DNA from: Nocardia kruczakiae NBRC 101016
GTDB lineage: Bacteria > Actinomycetota > Actinomycetes > Mycobacteriales > Mycobacteriaceae
Direction: 5' to 3'
Assembly (NCBI RefSeq): GCF_001612965.1
Contig: NZ_BDBL01000040.1
Span: 22,959 to 86,958 of the forward strand
DNA length: 64,000 nt
Part shown: piece after piece, positions 62,501 to 64,000 of the stretch
Position numbering within the stretch: position 1 is the stretch's first letter
Layout: each line of letters opens with the position of its first letter
Notes under the pieces: generated by a model
What the model was told of the DNA's origin: nothing
Databases searched by the model: none
The model's input: only the letters and a program-made list of their open reading frames with translations
Position numbers and translations under genes: made by a program

Positions 62501-64000
62501 CCGGCTGTTGCGGGTGCGCCGCGCGCCCGACGCCGATCGCGCCGAACAGACCCATGTCCTGCTGTTCGTCGTCCATCACATCGCGGCCGACGGCTGGTCC
62601 TTCGCCCCGCTGACCCGAGACCTCGCCGTCGCCTATCAGGCCCGCACCACGGGCGCCGCGCCGCAGTGGTCGCCGCTGCCGATCCAGTACGCCGATTACG
62701 CCCTGTGGCAGCAGCGCACCCTCGGCGCGGTCACCGATCCCGAATCGGAATCCGCTCGGCAGCTGGAATTCTGGCGCGCGCAACTGTCCGGCGCGCCGGA
62801 ACTGTCCGCGCTGCCGACCGACCGCCCGCGCCCGGCGATCGCCTCCCAGCGCGGCGGCGCCCGCACCGCACGGCTGAATTCCGCACTGCATCAGCGCATC
62901 CACGACCTGGCGGCGGCACATCGGGTGACACCGTTCATGGTGCTGCACGCCGCCCTGTCGGTACTGCTGGCCCGCTTCGGCGGCAGCGACGACATCGTGA
63001 TCGGCGCACCGGTCGCCGGCCGCGGTGATCAGGCGCTCGACGATCTGGTCGGCATGTTCGTCAACACGCTGGTACTGCGCACCCCGGTGCACGGTGAGGA
63101 CAGCCTGGTCGAACATCTGGACCACGTGCGAGCCGTCGACCTCGCCGCCTTCGATCATGCCGCGGTGCCGTTCGAACAGCTCGTCGAAACCCTCAATCCG
63201 ACTCGCTCCCGGGCACATTCGCCGCTGTACCAGGTGTCGTTGACACTGCAGAACCAGACCCGCGCGCAGCTGCGGCTCGAGGGGCTGGAGATCGCCGCGG
63301 TCGAGCCGGTGGCGGCGCCGATCCAGGTCGACCAGCACTGGACCGCGAACGAAACCTACGCCCCGGACGGCACGGCCGCGGGTATCGACCTGCACGTGCA
63401 CTACGCCGCCGACCTCTTCGACCCGGAGACCGTCGCGGCGCTGCTCGACGGATTCGAACGCATCGTGGCGGCGATGACGGCCGACGGCACCACCCGGGTC
63501 GCCGATGTGGAGCTGATGTCGCCGGCCGAACGCGACCTGCTGATCGGCGGGCACAATGCCACCGGTTACCCGATCGAACCGCGCACCCTGCCCGAACTTC
63601 TCGCCGCCCGGCCGCAGCGCCCGGCAGCGCAGGCGGTGACCTTCGAGGGCACCAGTCTGTCCTATCGGGAATTCGACCGCCGCGTGCACCGGCTGGCGCG
63701 CTACCTCATCGCCCGCGGTATCGGCCCGGAAACAACTGTGGCCGTGCGCATTCCGCGTTCGCTGGAGTTGGTCGTCGCCATTCACGCGATCGTCGCGGCC
63801 GGGGCGGCCTACGTGCCGCTGGATCCGGACCATCCCGTCGACCGCGTGCGCTATGTCCTCGACACCGCGCGGCCCGCCTGTGTGCTGACCACGACCGACG
63901 AGTCCGTCCTACCGGCCGGGGTGGACGTGGTGCGCCTGGACCGGCTGGACCTGTCGGGCTGTGCCGACGACGCGGTGACCGATGCCGACCGGGTGTCGCC
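53589..64000 (+). CDS. Nonribosomal peptide synthetase 2, partial: (linker)A-T, C-A-T, C-A-T, C-A...
   Basis: The ATG overlaps the NRPS1 stop; 3470 residues are visible and the frame is open to the window end. Residues 1-115 are an A-domain-like fragment (RVAVRHEDTALTYAELGAEL). A6 starts near 124, A7 near 1192, A8 near 2260 and A9 near 3333 (cut off). Carrier Ser residues are near 672, 1735 and 2805; T6 reads FFARGGNSL instead of FFALGGNSL. C7-C9 begin near 726, 1792 and 2863 with intact HHIAADG. Codes: A6 DVWHFSLVDK (Ser), A7 DVWDFVMVSK and A8 DPLISGGIIK (unassigned). A8 has an unusual FDPSVLEWICAF core and an extra segment of about 13 residues before its LEYVGR motif. No TE has been reached. 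Confidence 0.96.

Overview
The window is high-GC actinobacterial chromosome and looks like Nocardia or a close relative. The case rests on GC-rich codon use, GTG/TTG starts, TANNNT -10 elements placed directly before start codons, a type VII (ESX-like) helical protein beside a transglycosylase, DUF3558-type lipoproteins, FprB, KshB with KstR-type operators, a mycofactocin glycosyltransferase (MftF) and a Mycobacterium-like rpsL-rpsG-fusA-tuf block. The genus is inferred; no rRNA is present to fix it.

Region 1 (1-15 kb) is ordinary core and metabolic sequence. It holds a GNAT/AhpD-like/MerR/VOC group, a SixA-type phosphatase, FprB, an acyl-ACP thioesterase-like protein, a two-gene type VII substrate/transglycosylase operon, a quinone reductase, an AsnC regulator divergent from hppD, a NarL-type two-component pair and two DUF3558-like lipoproteins. 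Region 2 (15-20 kb) is the translation operon rpsL, rpsG, fusA, tuf, closed by a very strong terminator. Region 3 (20-34 kb) has a large disordered protein, a cupin/MFS/TetR unit with a 26-bp operator, an SPW/TetR operon with its own operator, two redox partners (a rhodocoxin-reductase-type flavoprotein and KshB) that each carry a KstR-like box, a MurI-like racemase, an AlkD-like protein and MftF. The order tuf, then ferredoxin reductase, then mftF recalls the M. tuberculosis Rv0682-Rv0696 segment, but mftA-E are not in the window.

Region 4 (34-64 kb) is a nonribosomal peptide synthetase locus and the most unusual part. A GAF plus SARP-like regulator precedes a leader of about 450 nt that holds a promoter, hairpins and a possible 32-residue ORF. 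Then comes a 5885-residue NRPS (C-A-T x5, then C) and a second NRPS (A-T, C-A-T, C-A-T, C-A...) that runs off the window. Module 6 is split between the two proteins: the C domain ends protein 1 and A-T begins protein 2, and the two facing ends carry homologous pieces that look like fragments of an adenylation domain. The first C domain is EntF-like. The A-domain pockets read as Ser, ?, Ser, Thr, ?, Ser, ?, ?, so the product should be an N-acylated (fatty acyl or aryl), Ser/Thr-rich peptide of at least nine residues. No MbtH, TE, E, MT or aryl-acid genes lie in the window.
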